Positions 35,954 to 46,011 of a stretch of DNA of 64,000 nucleotides are shown here, piece after piece. Below the pieces are notes generated by a model. It had not been told where the DNA came from, searched no databases, and saw nothing but the letters and a program-made list of their open reading frames with translations. The DNA is from CAYMPH01 sp964529415 (GTDB lineage: Bacteria > Spirochaetota > UBA4802 > UBA5550). The DNA lies in NCBI GenBank assembly GCA_964529415.1, contig CAZGWD010000008.1, positions 124,001 through 188,000 on the forward strand, written 5' to 3'. The first letter of the stretch is position 1; the number at the start of each line of letters is the position of its first letter. The translations under genes were made by a program, and so were the position numbers.

Positions 35954-37249
35954 ATGGAAAAAGAATCCCTGATTTTTTTTAATGAAAATGAACTTCAGCC
36001 TGAAAACAAATTTTCTATTGAAGAAAAATCTATTCTTGATCATATAAATCAGAAGGTTGCAGGAAGCAGATCACTTGATGAAATACTTGATTTTATATTT
36101 GAAGAGATAAAAAAAATTATTCCATGCGACAGGCTCGATGTAGCTTTCATTGAAGAAGACAACCAGAGGATGGTAATCCAGTTTGTCAAGTCAGACTACG
36201 AGCCTGTTTATCTCAAAAAAGGTTTTGCTTCCGATATAATCGGCGGTTCCATACAGAAGGTTTTTCTTTCAGGAATGCCATGCGTAATCAGCGACATGGA
36301 GCTTCATGCTCAAAATAATCCATTGAGCGAGTCTGCGCGAATGCTTGTTAAAGAGGGGGTCGGTTCTTCAATGGTATGTCCTCTTAAATCAGAGGACAGG
36401 TATATTGGCATGTTCATGTGCCGTTCGCGCAATATCGATGCTTACGGTATCCACCAGGTCAGTCTTCAGATGGCTTATGCATACAGGCTTGGCCAGGCAA
36501 TTGAAAAAACATACCGCATTGAACAGCTTTCCTCTGCAGTCTCATCATATATGGAGATGCTTGGCTTTGTAAGCCATGAGCTTAAGAATCCTCTATCGTC
36601 AATTATTATGACAGCAACGACTTTATCCAGAGGGTATTTCGGTGAAATTGGAGAAAGGCAGAAGAATGCTGTTGATAAAATTGTAAAAAAAGCGGAATAT
36701 CTTTTAAGTCTTACTGCCGAGTATCTCAGTCTTGCGGCAATTGAAACAGGAGAGTTTACAGTAAGGCCAAAGGAAATTGATTTTTACAGGAATGTTGTAG
36801 CGCATTCCCTTGAGATTGTTGCAGTCATGCTTCTGGAAAAGCAGATAAAATTTATTGAACAGGTTGATCAGTCTCTCCTGCCGGTAATTTGCGATTCAGA
36901 ACTTATGAAGATAGTTTTGACAAATCTACTCAGCAATGCTGTTAAATACAGCACCCAGGGAGCTGAGATAAGATTAAGTATAAGCGAAAATGCAGGGAGG
37001 ATCAAGGTGTCGGTCCGGAATGAGGGCCCGGGATTTCCTGAAAGCGAGAAGATGAGGCTTTTTAAAAGGTTTTCGAAACTGCAGACGCCTGAGCTTGCTG
37101 ACATAAAAGGCCATGGTGTTGGCCTGTACGTTACATGGAAGATAATTCAGCTGCACGGCGGCCACATTAGAGCTGAATCAGAATATGGCAAATGGGCGGA
37201 ATTTACATTTGAAATCCCTCGCCTGATGGATCAATGCATCATCAGTTGA
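35954..37249 (+). CDS. Soluble GAF-domain sensor histidine kinase
   Basis: 431 residues and no membrane helix. GAF domain at about 30-190 (EEIKKIIPCDRLDVAFIEED; GSSMVCPLKSEDRYIGMF). HisKA with MLGFVSHELKNPLSSI (phospho-His at about 212). HATPase with NLLSNAVKYS, NEGPGFPE and GHGVGLYVTWKI. No receiver domain or partner regulator is next to it, so it is an orphan kinase. The downstream neighbour is convergent, 3 bp away. The signal is unknown. Confidence 0.92.
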   Translation: MEKESLIFFNENELQPENKFSIEEKSILDHINQKVAGSRSLDEILDFIFEEIKKIIPCDRLDVAFIEEDNQRMVIQFVKSDYEPVYLKKGFASDIIGGSIQKVFLSGMPCVISDMELHAQNNPLSESARMLVKEGVGSSMVCPLKSEDRYIGMFMCRSRNIDAYGIHQVSLQMAYAYRLGQAIEKTYRIEQLSSAVSSYMEMLGFVSHELKNPLSSIIMTATTLSRGYFGEIGERQKNAVDKIVKKAEYLLSLTAEYLSLAAIETGEFTVRPKEIDFYRNVVAHSLEIVAVMLLEKQIKFIEQVDQSLLPVICDSELMKIVLTNLLSNAVKYSTQGAEIRLSISENAGRIKVSVRNEGPGFPESEKMRLFKRFSKLQTPELADIKGHGVGLYVTWKIIQLHGGHIRAESEYGKWAEFTFEIPRLMDQCIIS

Positions 37250-37252
37250 TAA

Positions 37253-37927
37253 TTATTGATTTTTTCCCGGAGAAATATTTCCAGTTTCTTTCGGCATCTC
37301 AGCCTTTTTTTTAGACTGTTCCTCCATGTATTGCCTGAAGCCCTCTTTGCTGATTCTTACTTCAGCTAATAGATCTATGATAATCTGATTGGATTCAATT
37401 TTTGCTTTATCCATAAAAATCTGCTGCTTTATTTTTCCTATGACTGCATCATCAATGGCAACACCTTTGAAATAATCCTTGTTTTCCTTGTAGAACTTGT
37501 CAATTTCCTGATCAGTAACAGTAATTTTTCCTTTAATCTTCTGAGCCATATAATATTGAGAGACTGCCTGAAGTTTTGAAATTTCCAGAATTGTTTTCAG
37601 TTCATCTCTGTTTATGGATTTATCATTCATCGCTTTTTTATAAATGACTTTTTGAGCAATAAGCTGGTCAAGGTAGCTTTTCTTGACTACCATGTGCTGA
37701 ACTTGAGGATTCAGGCTTGATGGAGCTTCTGCAATTTTATCTATTTCATCTTTTTCAAGATTCAGCATGATTCTGTTTTGGGTGTAATACATTTTATTGA
37801 ATTCATCGATTGAAATAACATCGTCTTCTATCTTTGCCGCCCATTTCTCAGGCTTAGGCTTGCTGTATGAAACTGCTGCTGTTAATATTACTGATAAAAT
37901 GATCGCTGCATAAATATTTTTTTTCAT
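37253..37927 (-). CDS. Exported SurA-N-like protein without PPIase domain
   Basis: 224 residues with a signal peptide (IYAAIILSVILTAAVSYS, then KPKPEKW). The body resembles the SurA/PrsA N-terminal chaperone domain: KIEDDVISIDEFNKMYY, SYLDQLIAQKVIYKKA and ITVTDQEIDKFYKENKDYF. No parvulin-type rotamase domain follows; the C-terminus is Lys/Glu-rich. It is probably a periplasmic folding helper for outer-membrane proteins. Convergent with the GAF kinase. Confidence 0.75.
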   Translation of the reverse strand: MKKNIYAAIILSVILTAAVSYSKPKPEKWAAKIEDDVISIDEFNKMYYTQNRIMLNLEKDEIDKIAEAPSSLNPQVQHMVVKKSYLDQLIAQKVIYKKAMNDKSINRDELKTILEISKLQAVSQYYMAQKIKGKITVTDQEIDKFYKENKDYFKGVAIDDAVIGKIKQQIFMDKAKIESNQIIIDLLAEVRISKEGFRQYMEEQSKKKAEMPKETGNISPGKNQ

Positions 37928-38006
37928 GAGCTGTGCATCCTTTACAAAATTTTTTACTGAACGATAGTTTTTTAAATTTTATAAACATTTTCTATTGGTA
38001 TACGGC

Positions 38007-38033
38007 TTGTCAAGAATTATAGTTGATTTAACA
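38007..38033 (-). repeat. 27-bp upstream element, copy 2
   Basis: Matches 35687-35713 at 25 of 27 positions; it lies upstream of the SurA-N-like gene with TTGACA at 38008-38013 on the minus strand. Confidence 0.7.
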
Positions 38034-38083
38034 ATCAGGACGCTTCAGAATGTCTCCTGCCTTATAAATTAAGGAGGCATGGG

Positions 38084-38335
38084 ATGAGCACTTTGCAAAT
38101 GCCTAAATTTCAAGCTATTGCGCGAGATTTAAAAATACTGGATGATGAATTGGAAATAATTTTAGAGGATGGAAGAATTATAAAAATTCCTTTAATATAT
38201 TTTCCTAAACTTCAGAATGCGACTCGGATACAACTTAATAACTGGGAATTAATTTGTCGCGGTACCGGAATACATTGGGAGGATATTAATGAGGATGTTT
38301 CTATCGCAAGTTTATTAGGCTTGGAAAGTGATTGA
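38084..38335 (+). CDS. DUF2442 protein
   Basis: 83 residues: DDELEIILEDGRIIKIPLIYFPKL, ATRIQLNNWELICRGTGIHWEDINEDVSIASLLG (in parts) is the DUF2442 pattern. Function is not established; many members sit beside a DUF4160 partner in toxin-antitoxin-like pairs, but none is visible here. AAGGAGG lies seven bases upstream of the ATG. It is followed after 29 bp by an oxidoreductase. Confidence 0.85.
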   Translation: MSTLQMPKFQAIARDLKILDDELEIILEDGRIIKIPLIYFPKLQNATRIQLNNWELICRGTGIHWEDINEDVSIASLLGLESD

Positions 38336-38364
38336 ATATAAATTTATATAAAAAGAAAAAATTG

Positions 38365-39744
38365 ATGAAAGAAAAACCAGTAATTGTAATCGGAGCAGGC
38401 TGTGCAGGCCTGTCTGCAGCATACACTCTCCGAAAGCAGGGGATTGACGTAATTTGCCTCGAAGCAAAAAATGCTCCAGGAGGCAGATGCCGTACTGTAA
38501 CTGAAGACGGCTATACATTCAGCATCGGGGCCGGAAGTACTGAACCCCAATGGGAAACTACCTTTGCATACCTTGATGAACTCGGGCTAAGGGACCGCAT
38601 TTTTTCTATACAGAAACAGAGATACGGTTTTAAGAGAAAAGGAAAAATCCGTACTGTATTCCTCGGAGGTTCTCTTCTTGATATGCTGAAGGCATCACGC
38701 GAAAATATCCGTTTTCTGCTTTTTGGCATGCCGTGGGGAACTCTTACGCAGGCTCTCGGAGTTTTCAAAGCATTGAAGAAATATATGAATCTGGTTAACA
38801 CGAAAAATCACGACTTCACAGCTTTATCCGATATTTCCGGAACAAGCACTGCAGAATTCGTACTCAAACATGGCGGAAGAAAAGCACTTGACTGGATTTT
38901 CCATCCTTTCACTGCAACAATGATACTTGCACGTCCGAGTGATGTATCAGTTGCTCATCCGATTTCACTTTTTTCATTGATGAAAGGCATGTGCAGTATG
39001 GAAGGCGGTATGGGTTCTATAACTGCAGCTCTATATGAAAAAGTAAAGGATTCCGTGCGGCTTTCCACTCAGGTAAATTCCGTTGTTATTGAAGATGGTA
39101 AAGTGATAGGCGTTGAAACTGAAAATGGATTTATTGAGTCGGATTTTGTTGTTTGTGCTGTTGATGCTGTTCAGGCCAGGAAGATTATTCCTGATCTGCC
39201 GGATGCAATGCGGGAAGCGCTTGAGACCTGCAAATACAGCTCATCATATTACTATCAGTTCGGCCTTGAAAAACATTTTCTTCCGGATGATACAGACTTC
39301 TATGTTCAGATGATTCCAGCCTGCGAGGATACTGTTCTTGCGTGGACAGCCAAGGGGAGCAGACCTGGCGAGAAGCCTGTAATGATTGCAGCAACGCGCG
39401 GATGGATGGACGATAAGCTATCGGAAATGCCTGAAAATGAGAGGCGGCGTCTTGTGATTACTGAATTGCAGAAACTCTTCCCTGAATTCCCGGACGAGCC
39501 GGTGCTTACAAAATTATTCCGCTGGGACAGGGCAGTCAATATGGAATCGCCTGGACAATTTAAGGCAATACAAAATCTTCTGAATAATCACATTAGCGAT
39601 ATTGAAGGACTTTACCTTGCAGGTGAATATCTTTTCCTCATAGCATCCACGGAAGGTGCTCTTTCCACAGGGAAAAAAGCAGCGGAAAAAATTATTGCAG
39701 ATAAATCAGCTAAACCTGCTGAGGCTTTTTACAGCATGGTTTGA
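38365..39744 (+). CDS. FAD-dependent amine oxidase / protoporphyrinogen oxidase-like oxidoreductase
   Basis: 459 residues from the ATG of MKEKPVIVIG. The dinucleotide motif VIVIGAGCAGLSAAYTLRKQG is followed by GGRCRTV; the C-terminal flavin motif is GLYLAGEYLFLIASTEGALSTGKKAA (in parts). This is the NAD(P)-binding-like amine-oxidase/HemG-HemY/phytoene-desaturase superfamily. No haem or carotenoid gene is nearby, so the substrate stays open. A TTG-initiated extension to 38332 overlaps DUF2442 and is less likely. Confidence 0.88.
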   Translation: MKEKPVIVIGAGCAGLSAAYTLRKQGIDVICLEAKNAPGGRCRTVTEDGYTFSIGAGSTEPQWETTFAYLDELGLRDRIFSIQKQRYGFKRKGKIRTVFLGGSLLDMLKASRENIRFLLFGMPWGTLTQALGVFKALKKYMNLVNTKNHDFTALSDISGTSTAEFVLKHGGRKALDWIFHPFTATMILARPSDVSVAHPISLFSLMKGMCSMEGGMGSITAALYEKVKDSVRLSTQVNSVVIEDGKVIGVETENGFIESDFVVCAVDAVQARKIIPDLPDAMREALETCKYSSSYYYQFGLEKHFLPDDTDFYVQMIPACEDTVLAWTAKGSRPGEKPVMIAATRGWMDDKLSEMPENERRRLVITELQKLFPEFPDEPVLTKLFRWDRAVNMESPGQFKAIQNLLNNHISDIEGLYLAGEYLFLIASTEGALSTGKKAAEKIIADKSAKPAEAFYSMV

Positions 39745-40011
39745 ATTTAAACCTGATTCCTGTGAATTTATGATAACATGCTGTGATGGTTTATTTAAAG
39801 CAGAAACAATTCCGGCCGGCAGTTTGGTATTGCACTGCATTCAGATTCAATAGAATTCTCCAGCTAACCAATTGCCTTATACAAATTTCAGCATGTATTG
39901 AATTCTTTATTTGAATTCACCGGATATGTCAAGGATGGAGATGATAACAGATTAATTATTATAAAAAAGAAATAAATATCAAATCTCCAGGCTATTATCT
40001 GAATCCGGAAA

Positions 40012-40665
40012 TTATTTTATGCGTATTGCTTCCCAGAGCTGACTTGTGCCGTCTTTAATATAATATCCTTTAATGATTTTACCGTTTTCGCTGTAATCTC
40101 CTGAGTACTGCTGAACAAAATAATTGTTGGCGCCTACGCGCTTCATCTCCTGCGGATTTGTTACTGAACGCGTAAAATTAATTTTTCCCTTGGAGAAATA
40201 AACATTTTTCAACGGTTCATAAACCCCGTTTGCCCATTTCGGAAATTGAATAGACCCGTACAGCAGGCCGTCCTTTGAGCTTAGATAAAGATATCCGGGA
40301 TGGCCTGTAACAATGACCTGGTAAACACCAAGGTATTTCCCGTGTATCTCTCCTTCTTTCTGAATCTCTTCATGTTTTGTGATGATTTCAATAAGTATAT
40401 AATCCGTAATGTTTAATATAGCAGGGCTGTAATTTATCTCTTCGCTTTTTAAGGCAGCTCCTCTGGTCTGATATGCGCTGGAACCTTTAAGGCAGATAAT
40501 TTTATTGCCTATTATAATTACTGATTTAGCATAAAAAAACTGTGACTGGCTGCTGCTTATGATTGCTTGATAAGAAGAAGTGGAAGTCATCACAACAGGC
40601 AGCATGAGTAAAATAATAATGACTGCAATAAGTGCTGAGCGTATAATTGTATTTTTGTTTATCAT
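40012..40665 (-). CDS. Unrecognised exported or membrane-anchored protein
   Basis: 217 residues with one N-terminal helix (SALIAVIIILLMLPVVM), probably a signal or anchor. The remainder is beta-rich and polar, with aromatic-glycine strands (GKYLGVYQVIVTGHPGYLYLS; GSIQFPKWANGVYEP) and a C-terminal MORN-like stretch (GDYSENGKIIKGYYIKDGT). I do not recognise the family. AAGGAGATATAAAAAC precedes the ATG. Monocistronic. Confidence 0.7.
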   Translation of the reverse strand: MINKNTIIRSALIAVIIILLMLPVVMTSTSSYQAIISSSQSQFFYAKSVIIIGNKIICLKGSSAYQTRGAALKSEEINYSPAILNITDYILIEIITKHEEIQKEGEIHGKYLGVYQVIVTGHPGYLYLSSKDGLLYGSIQFPKWANGVYEPLKNVYFSKGKINFTRSVTNPQEMKRVGANNYFVQQYSGDYSENGKIIKGYYIKDGTSQLWEAIRIK

Positions 40666-41079
40666 GTTTTTATATCTCCTTGAAAAGACTTTTGAAAAAA
40701 ATAATTCCGATAGCCTAATTAATGTTTATAATACCAAATCCGTCAAATTGTTTATCATGTTTTTTTAAGTTATTATTGAGTGTTCTTTACTTTTAAATTT
40801 TATTGAAATTAAAAATTTATTCTTGCGTTTATTTCTTATATAAAATTTATACAGCAAAATGTTTAAAAAATAAGATTAATATTAATATAATAAGATTGGC
40901 TCATCCATAATTGTCCTCCTTTCCCGCTTCGACTGGGTTCAGTGCATCGCCCAGAGGGAGCGAGTGCATGGAAATAAAATTCTCTGCATGCCCCCTTCGG
41001 GGGACAGGGGGTATTAACTAAAGAGATATAAAACATATACCAATGATAAAATATAATTTAAAAAACAAGGTCTAATAAT
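40666..41079. other. Intergenic region with a GC-rich island
   Basis: Mostly AT-rich and without ORF. An island at 40915-41016 is sharply GC-richer than its surroundings. It contains CCCCC-TTC-GGGGG (40991-41003), a second GGGGG just after it, and a repeated GTGCAT word. No U tract follows the hairpin, so a terminator is unlikely; a small repeat element or structured leader of the RND gene is possible. Confidence 0.5.
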
Positions 41080-44000
41080 ATGAACATAGCATCTTTTGCA
41101 ATCAAACGGACAGTTTTAATTTCAAGTATTGTTATACTCATCATGAGTATCGGTTTTATATCGATCAGCAAGCTCGGAGTTGATATGTTTCCGAACACAG
41201 ACATGCCGTTTATATCCCTGACTACAGTTTACCCCGGAGCTTCTACAGAAGAAATGGAAAATCTCGTTACAAAGGTAATCGAAGATGAAATCAGTTCCAT
41301 ATCCGGGCTGAAAAAATTATCAGCAAATAACATGGACAGCTACTCAATGATATTTATGGAGTTTACTCTGGAAACTGATATTAAATATGCCGAGCAGCAG
41401 ATACGCAATAAGCTCGTTAAAATCCGTTCCAAATTGCCGGATGATATCCAGGAACCGATTTTTGAACAGTGGGATCCTTCGAAAACTGCCATTATGCGCG
41501 TGGCACTGCAGGCAGACCTTGTTTCTGTTGATATTTATGATGTTGCAAAAGAAATTATTAAACCTAAAATTGAACAGATAGATAATGTTGGAAGTGTGAG
41601 AATTTACGGAGGTACACGCAGGGAAATTCAGGTTGAAATTGACAGAAAAAAGCTGAATGAGTACCAGATACCTGCTTTAGCAATAGCTGATCAGTTAAAA
41701 AACGGCGGTGTTAATATTCCGGTTGGAAAATACGATATCGGGAAAAATCAGACTATATACAGAAGCATCAGCCAGTATGAGACATTAAAACAGATAGAAG
41801 ATTCATTGATTTCGTTCAGCGGAGATATTGATCAGTCAATAACTCTAAAGTCACTTGCAACAGTTAGCGATGGTATGGAAGATTCCGAAACTCTTGCATA
41901 TTTGTATTATCCTGAGAGGGATAAAAACAATAAAATTATCAGTGAAACAAAAAGTAAAAAAGCTTTGTTTTTAGATGTTTATAAACGTTCAGGCGCAAAC
42001 ACGGTATCTGTTGTAGAAAATATAGAAAAATCCATGACGAGTATTAATAATCAGATTAAAGGAAATAAAGGCAAGCCTCAAATTGTAAAGGTGTTTGATT
42101 CCGCGAAAGCAATTAAACAGAATATTGATGAAGTGAAATTTACCATCATCCTTGCGATTATTCTGGCAATAATTGTGGTTTATATGTTTCTCGGTAATAT
42201 CCGTTCAACACTTATAACCGGATTTGCCATTCCAAACAGCCTGCTTGGCGCATTCATTCTTATGTATATTATGGGATTCACCATAAATGTCATGACTCTG
42301 ATGGCGCTATCCCTGACAGTGGGGCTTCTGGTTGATGATGCCATTGTTGTGCGGGAAAATATATTCCGGAAGCTTGAAATGAATATGCGGTCTTTTAAGG
42401 CTGCTATCGTTGGAACGCGCGAGGTAATGCTCGCTGTTATTGCCACCACATTGACAATAATTGCTGTTTTTTTTCCGATCGGTTTTCTACAGGGGATTGT
42501 AGGAAAATTTTTTAAAGAATTCGGTTTTACTGTTGTTTTTGCCATGATCATCAGCCTGTTTGATGCCCTTACAGTTGCGCCGTTTCTGAGTGCGTATTTT
42601 GCAGGAGCTCCGAAAAAAGAGAATAATATTTTAATAAGAAATTTCGAATTGTTTCAGAAAAAACTGGAAGAGTACTATGGAAGATTAATCAATTATACTC
42701 TCAATCATCCTTTAAAAATAATTCTCATATCTTTATTTGCTTTAATAATAAGTTTAGCACCACTTTATTTAGAACAGGTTAAAATGACATTTATGCCTGA
42801 ATCAAATACCGGTGAATTCGTGGTGGTTATTGCAATGCCTCCAGGAACCAGTCTGGAAGGTACAAGAGATGTAGTGGAGAAAATCGAAGTAAAAATTACT
42901 AAATCAATGCCGGAGGTTCAGTTTCTGGCTACAACAATCGGCAATGAACATGGGGAATCTAATGCAGCGAGAATTTTTGTTTCGCTGGTTCCTTCTGATC
43001 AGCGGAAATTTAATTCAGTTGAAATGAAAACCAGGTTCCGCGAACTTTTAAAAGAATTCAGTATTGCAAAGCCCAAAGTTAATAATATTGATAATTTAGG
43101 CTGGGAATATCCATTTGTTTTAATTGTAAAGGGTGATGATCTTGCTGATCTTGAAAATACATCTTTGAAGATATTAAAAGCTCTTGAAAAAGTTCCGGAT
43201 CTTGTTGATCTGAACAGTTCAGTACAGGGGAAATTTCCGGAATTCAGCGTAAAGCTTGATTCAATAAAAATGTCAAATATTGGTGTATTGCCCAGAATTG
43301 CCGGAGGTGAACTGCGTTACCAGATAGCAGGCGGAGTTGTGGGAAAACTTCATCAGAACGGAATTGAATATGATGTCCGCATGAGGGTGAAACCGGATCA
43401 GAGAGATATAAGAAAATCTTTTAATGAAATAAAAATTCCAAATGTACACGGACGCATGATTCCTCTTTCGCAGATTTCTACAGGCAAAAAGACTGAAGGC
43501 TCAGCCAAGCTGATCAGAGAAAACAGGATAAGGGTTGCACATATCATGGCTAATCTTGTTCCGGGAGGAGCAATCGAAAATGCCAAGAATAAGACAATCG
43601 AGGTAATCAATAAAGAAGTTAAGCTTCCAAAAGGAGTAACATACGCTTTTGAAGGGGATTCTGAGAATTTCCAGGATCTGATGAGCAACATCCTTCTTGC
43701 CATGTTTCTTTCGGTATTATTCATATATCTGACACTGGCAAGTTTATATGAATCTTTTATTACCCCGATTACCATTCTGCTGGCAATACCGCCTGCTTTA
43801 TCCGGATCATTTCTGGGATTATGGATAGCGGGCGACATGTTAAATGTTTTCAGTATGATAGGTATAGTCATGCTTATTGGACTGGTAACAAAGAATTCAA
43901 TTCTTCTGGTGGATTTTGCCCTGGAAGGAGTCCGCTCCGGCATGACAAGAAAAGAAGCAATACACAAAGCCGGAGTATTGCGCCTGCGTCCGATTCTCAT

Positions 44001-44346
44001 GACTTCTTTTGCCATGATTGCAGGTGCTTTACCTATGGCTCTTGGTATTGGTGAGGCTGCCAAGCAGAGAAGCGCCATGGGTTCCGCTATCGTAGGCGGA
44101 CTCATTGTATCCATGTTTATCACGCTGCTTGTTGTTCCTGCAGTTTTTGAATATATTGACAGATTCAGGGAATATATTGAAAGCATATTCAGGCCTGCTG
44201 ATATTGAAATTCAAAAAGCTGAAGTTTTCGGAGATGATCATACACTGATACAGGAAGAGTTTATGAATTCTCAAAAGAATAATGAAGAAACTGAACAGAA
44301 ACCGCAAGAAAAGAAAGATAGAAAAAGCAAAAAGATAAAAAATTAA
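41080..44346 (+). CDS. RND-family (AcrB/HAE1-like) efflux pump inner-membrane subunit
   Basis: 1088 residues with the usual duplicated layout: helix 1 at about 12-30, a periplasmic loop to about 340, helices 2-6, helix 7, a second periplasmic loop, helices 8-12. LLVDDAIVVREN on helix 4 supplies the proton-relay Asp pair. SIGFISISKLGVDMFPNTDMPFI is the typical opening. The C-terminal tail is Lys/Glu/Gln-rich (KKNNEETEQKPQEKKDRK-like). No periplasmic adaptor or TolC-like gene is in the window, so its partners are encoded elsewhere. Substrate unknown. Confidence 0.93.
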   Translation: MNIASFAIKRTVLISSIVILIMSIGFISISKLGVDMFPNTDMPFISLTTVYPGASTEEMENLVTKVIEDEISSISGLKKLSANNMDSYSMIFMEFTLETDIKYAEQQIRNKLVKIRSKLPDDIQEPIFEQWDPSKTAIMRVALQADLVSVDIYDVAKEIIKPKIEQIDNVGSVRIYGGTRREIQVEIDRKKLNEYQIPALAIADQLKNGGVNIPVGKYDIGKNQTIYRSISQYETLKQIEDSLISFSGDIDQSITLKSLATVSDGMEDSETLAYLYYPERDKNNKIISETKSKKALFLDVYKRSGANTVSVVENIEKSMTSINNQIKGNKGKPQIVKVFDSAKAIKQNIDEVKFTIILAIILAIIVVYMFLGNIRSTLITGFAIPNSLLGAFILMYIMGFTINVMTLMALSLTVGLLVDDAIVVRENIFRKLEMNMRSFKAAIVGTREVMLAVIATTLTIIAVFFPIGFLQGIVGKFFKEFGFTVVFAMIISLFDALTVAPFLSAYFAGAPKKENNILIRNFELFQKKLEEYYGRLINYTLNHPLKIILISLFALIISLAPLYLEQVKMTFMPESNTGEFVVVIAMPPGTSLEGTRDVVEKIEVKITKSMPEVQFLATTIGNEHGESNAARIFVSLVPSDQRKFNSVEMKTRFRELLKEFSIAKPKVNNIDNLGWEYPFVLIVKGDDLADLENTSLKILKALEKVPDLVDLNSSVQGKFPEFSVKLDSIKMSNIGVLPRIAGGELRYQIAGGVVGKLHQNGIEYDVRMRVKPDQRDIRKSFNEIKIPNVHGRMIPLSQISTGKKTEGSAKLIRENRIRVAHIMANLVPGGAIENAKNKTIEVINKEVKLPKGVTYAFEGDSENFQDLMSNILLAMFLSVLFIYLTLASLYESFITPITILLAIPPALSGSFLGLWIAGDMLNVFSMIGIVMLIGLVTKNSILLVDFALEGVRSGMTRKEAIHKAGVLRLRPILMTSFAMIAGALPMALGIGEAAKQRSAMGSAIVGGLIVSMFITLLVVPAVFEYIDRFREYIESIFRPADIEIQKAEVFGDDHTLIQEEFMNSQKNNEETEQKPQEKKDRKSKKIKN

Positions 44347-44367
44347 TTCGTTAAATTGCTGTGATTT

Positions 44368-44409
44368 AAAAAAGCGGATATTGGATTTTCAGTATCCGCT
44401 TTTTTTTTT
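44368..44409. terminator. Bidirectional intrinsic terminator between the RND and MFS genes
   Basis: AAAAAAGCGGATA (44368-44380) pairs with TATCCGCTTTTTT (44393-44405), giving an 11-13 bp stem with a 12-nt loop. T9 follows on the plus strand, and the A run on the left gives a U tract on the minus strand. It serves both convergent genes. Confidence 0.92.
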
Positions 44410-44422
44410 GTAATATTTTAGA

Positions 44423-45799
44423 TTATTTCTTTCTTCCGGCAAGTGACGTGAAAATTCCTGCAACGCACAGTACGGTAAATGTTATAAGCACTGTTTTCAT
44501 GCTGAGCATGAATAAATCCAGATTATCAGAAGTGATTTTTGCATCACCAAGAAATACATGAACTGAAAGTGCTGCAACTGCCATGCTGAACATCATGCCG
44601 CTTGTGCGCATTGTGGAAACTGTTGCGGAGGCGAGGCTTAAATATTTTTTTTCTACAGAACTCATTATTGAATTGGTGTTTGGTGAAGAAAACATGCCGA
44701 AGCCGAAGCCTAAAACCAGAAGCGCTGAAATGATATATGCAAAATTGGTATCTTTTGATATAAAGGCAAGCAAAAACAATCCGAAAGAACATATACCCAT
44801 TCCGATTGAGGCGAGCACACGGGGATCTTTTTTATCTGACATCCTGCCGGAAACAGATGAAACAACTGCCATGATTATCGGCTGCGCTATTAAAATTGCT
44901 CCGGCTTCTTTAGGAGATAATCCTTTTACATACTGCAGATACAGGCTTATAAAGAAGGTTACGGCAAATGTAGCTGCGTAATTAATAAAAGCTGAGAGAT
45001 TAGAATATGCAAAAAGCTTATTTTTAAAAAAGAGCTGCATATCGAGAACCGGATTTGGCTGTTTTAATTCATATCGGACAAAAAATGCAATTCCTGCTGC
45101 TCCGGAAAGAGTCAGTAAAATGGCAACTGGTTTAGGCAGATGCGCAAAACCGTACATTAAGCCTGAAACGGATATCATATATATCAATGCGCCGGTAAAG
45201 TCAAATTTCAATTCTGCAGGCACTGCCCATTCTTCTTTTATTTTAATTATTACAGCAATAATTATTAAAGTTACAGTTGCCGCATTTATGAAAAAAAGTG
45301 AACGCCATCCAATAGAATCAGTCAGGAACCCTCCAAGAACAGGCGAAATAGATAATCCTAAATAGACTGCAGTAACATTTAGTCCGATCATTTTTCCCCT
45401 TTCATGAACTTCAAATGCAGATATGACAATTGCCATGCTTGTGGCAAATAATCCTGCAGCTGCCAGTCCCTGGAGTAAACGTCCAATGATCAGCATTTCA
45501 GAGGATACTGATAAAGCGCAGAATATTGATGATAAAGCAAAAAGAATGTTTCCATAAAGAAAGACTTTTTTGCGTCCGAAACTGTCGCTTATTTTTCCAA
45601 GAGGGACAAGGAAGATTGATGAAGCCAGTAAAAATGACATGCTAACCCAGCTTATGCCCACAGCTGACATTGACAGGTCAGCACCGATTTTCGGCAAGGC
45701 TACATTCACTGCAGCGCCCATTAACGGATATAGAAAATTTGATGTCATAGTCACTGCAAGAAGAACGTATTTATTCGCTTTTGGTTTATTTTCTTTCAT
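44423..45799 (-). CDS. MFS exporter (EmrB/QacA, 14-helix type)
   Basis: 458 residues with about 13-14 membrane helices. PLGKISDSFGRKKVFLYG is the MFS motif A; GRLLQGLAAAGLFATSMA and LGGFLTDSIGWRSLFFIN are the motif C/D1 region of drug:H+ antiporter family 2. Likely exports drugs or metabolites. It ends against the shared terminator. A ribosome site is weak (GTAGAAAAAA). Confidence 0.9.
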   Translation of the reverse strand: MKENKPKANKYVLLAVTMTSNFLYPLMGAAVNVALPKIGADLSMSAVGISWVSMSFLLASSIFLVPLGKISDSFGRKKVFLYGNILFALSSIFCALSVSSEMLIIGRLLQGLAAAGLFATSMAIVISAFEVHERGKMIGLNVTAVYLGLSISPVLGGFLTDSIGWRSLFFINAATVTLIIIAVIIKIKEEWAVPAELKFDFTGALIYMISVSGLMYGFAHLPKPVAILLTLSGAAGIAFFVRYELKQPNPVLDMQLFFKNKLFAYSNLSAFINYAATFAVTFFISLYLQYVKGLSPKEAGAILIAQPIIMAVVSSVSGRMSDKKDPRVLASIGMGICSFGLFLLAFISKDTNFAYIISALLVLGFGFGMFSSPNTNSIMSSVEKKYLSLASATVSTMRTSGMMFSMAVAALSVHVFLGDAKITSDNLDLFMLSMKTVLITFTVLCVAGIFTSLAGRKK

Positions 45800-46011
45800 T
45801 TTTTTCTACTTTTTAAAGGAAACTGTCATAGTAAAGTGTCTCCTTGAAATTATTGTTATTTATAACAGGCAATGGAAAATTTTCTTGGTGGAAAATCAAG
45901 TAAAATTGCATGAGTCAGGAATTTCCTTAAAATAAAAAAAAATTAATTTAATATTGACTTTTTCTTTTCTATAAAATTAGGTAATAAGCAATTATTATTT
46001 ATGGAGCTCTT

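Noticed and set aside
43398..44186. 262-codon minus ORF opposite the RND gene
   Set aside because: Antisense to highly conserved RND membrane helices; composition is a mirror of that gene.
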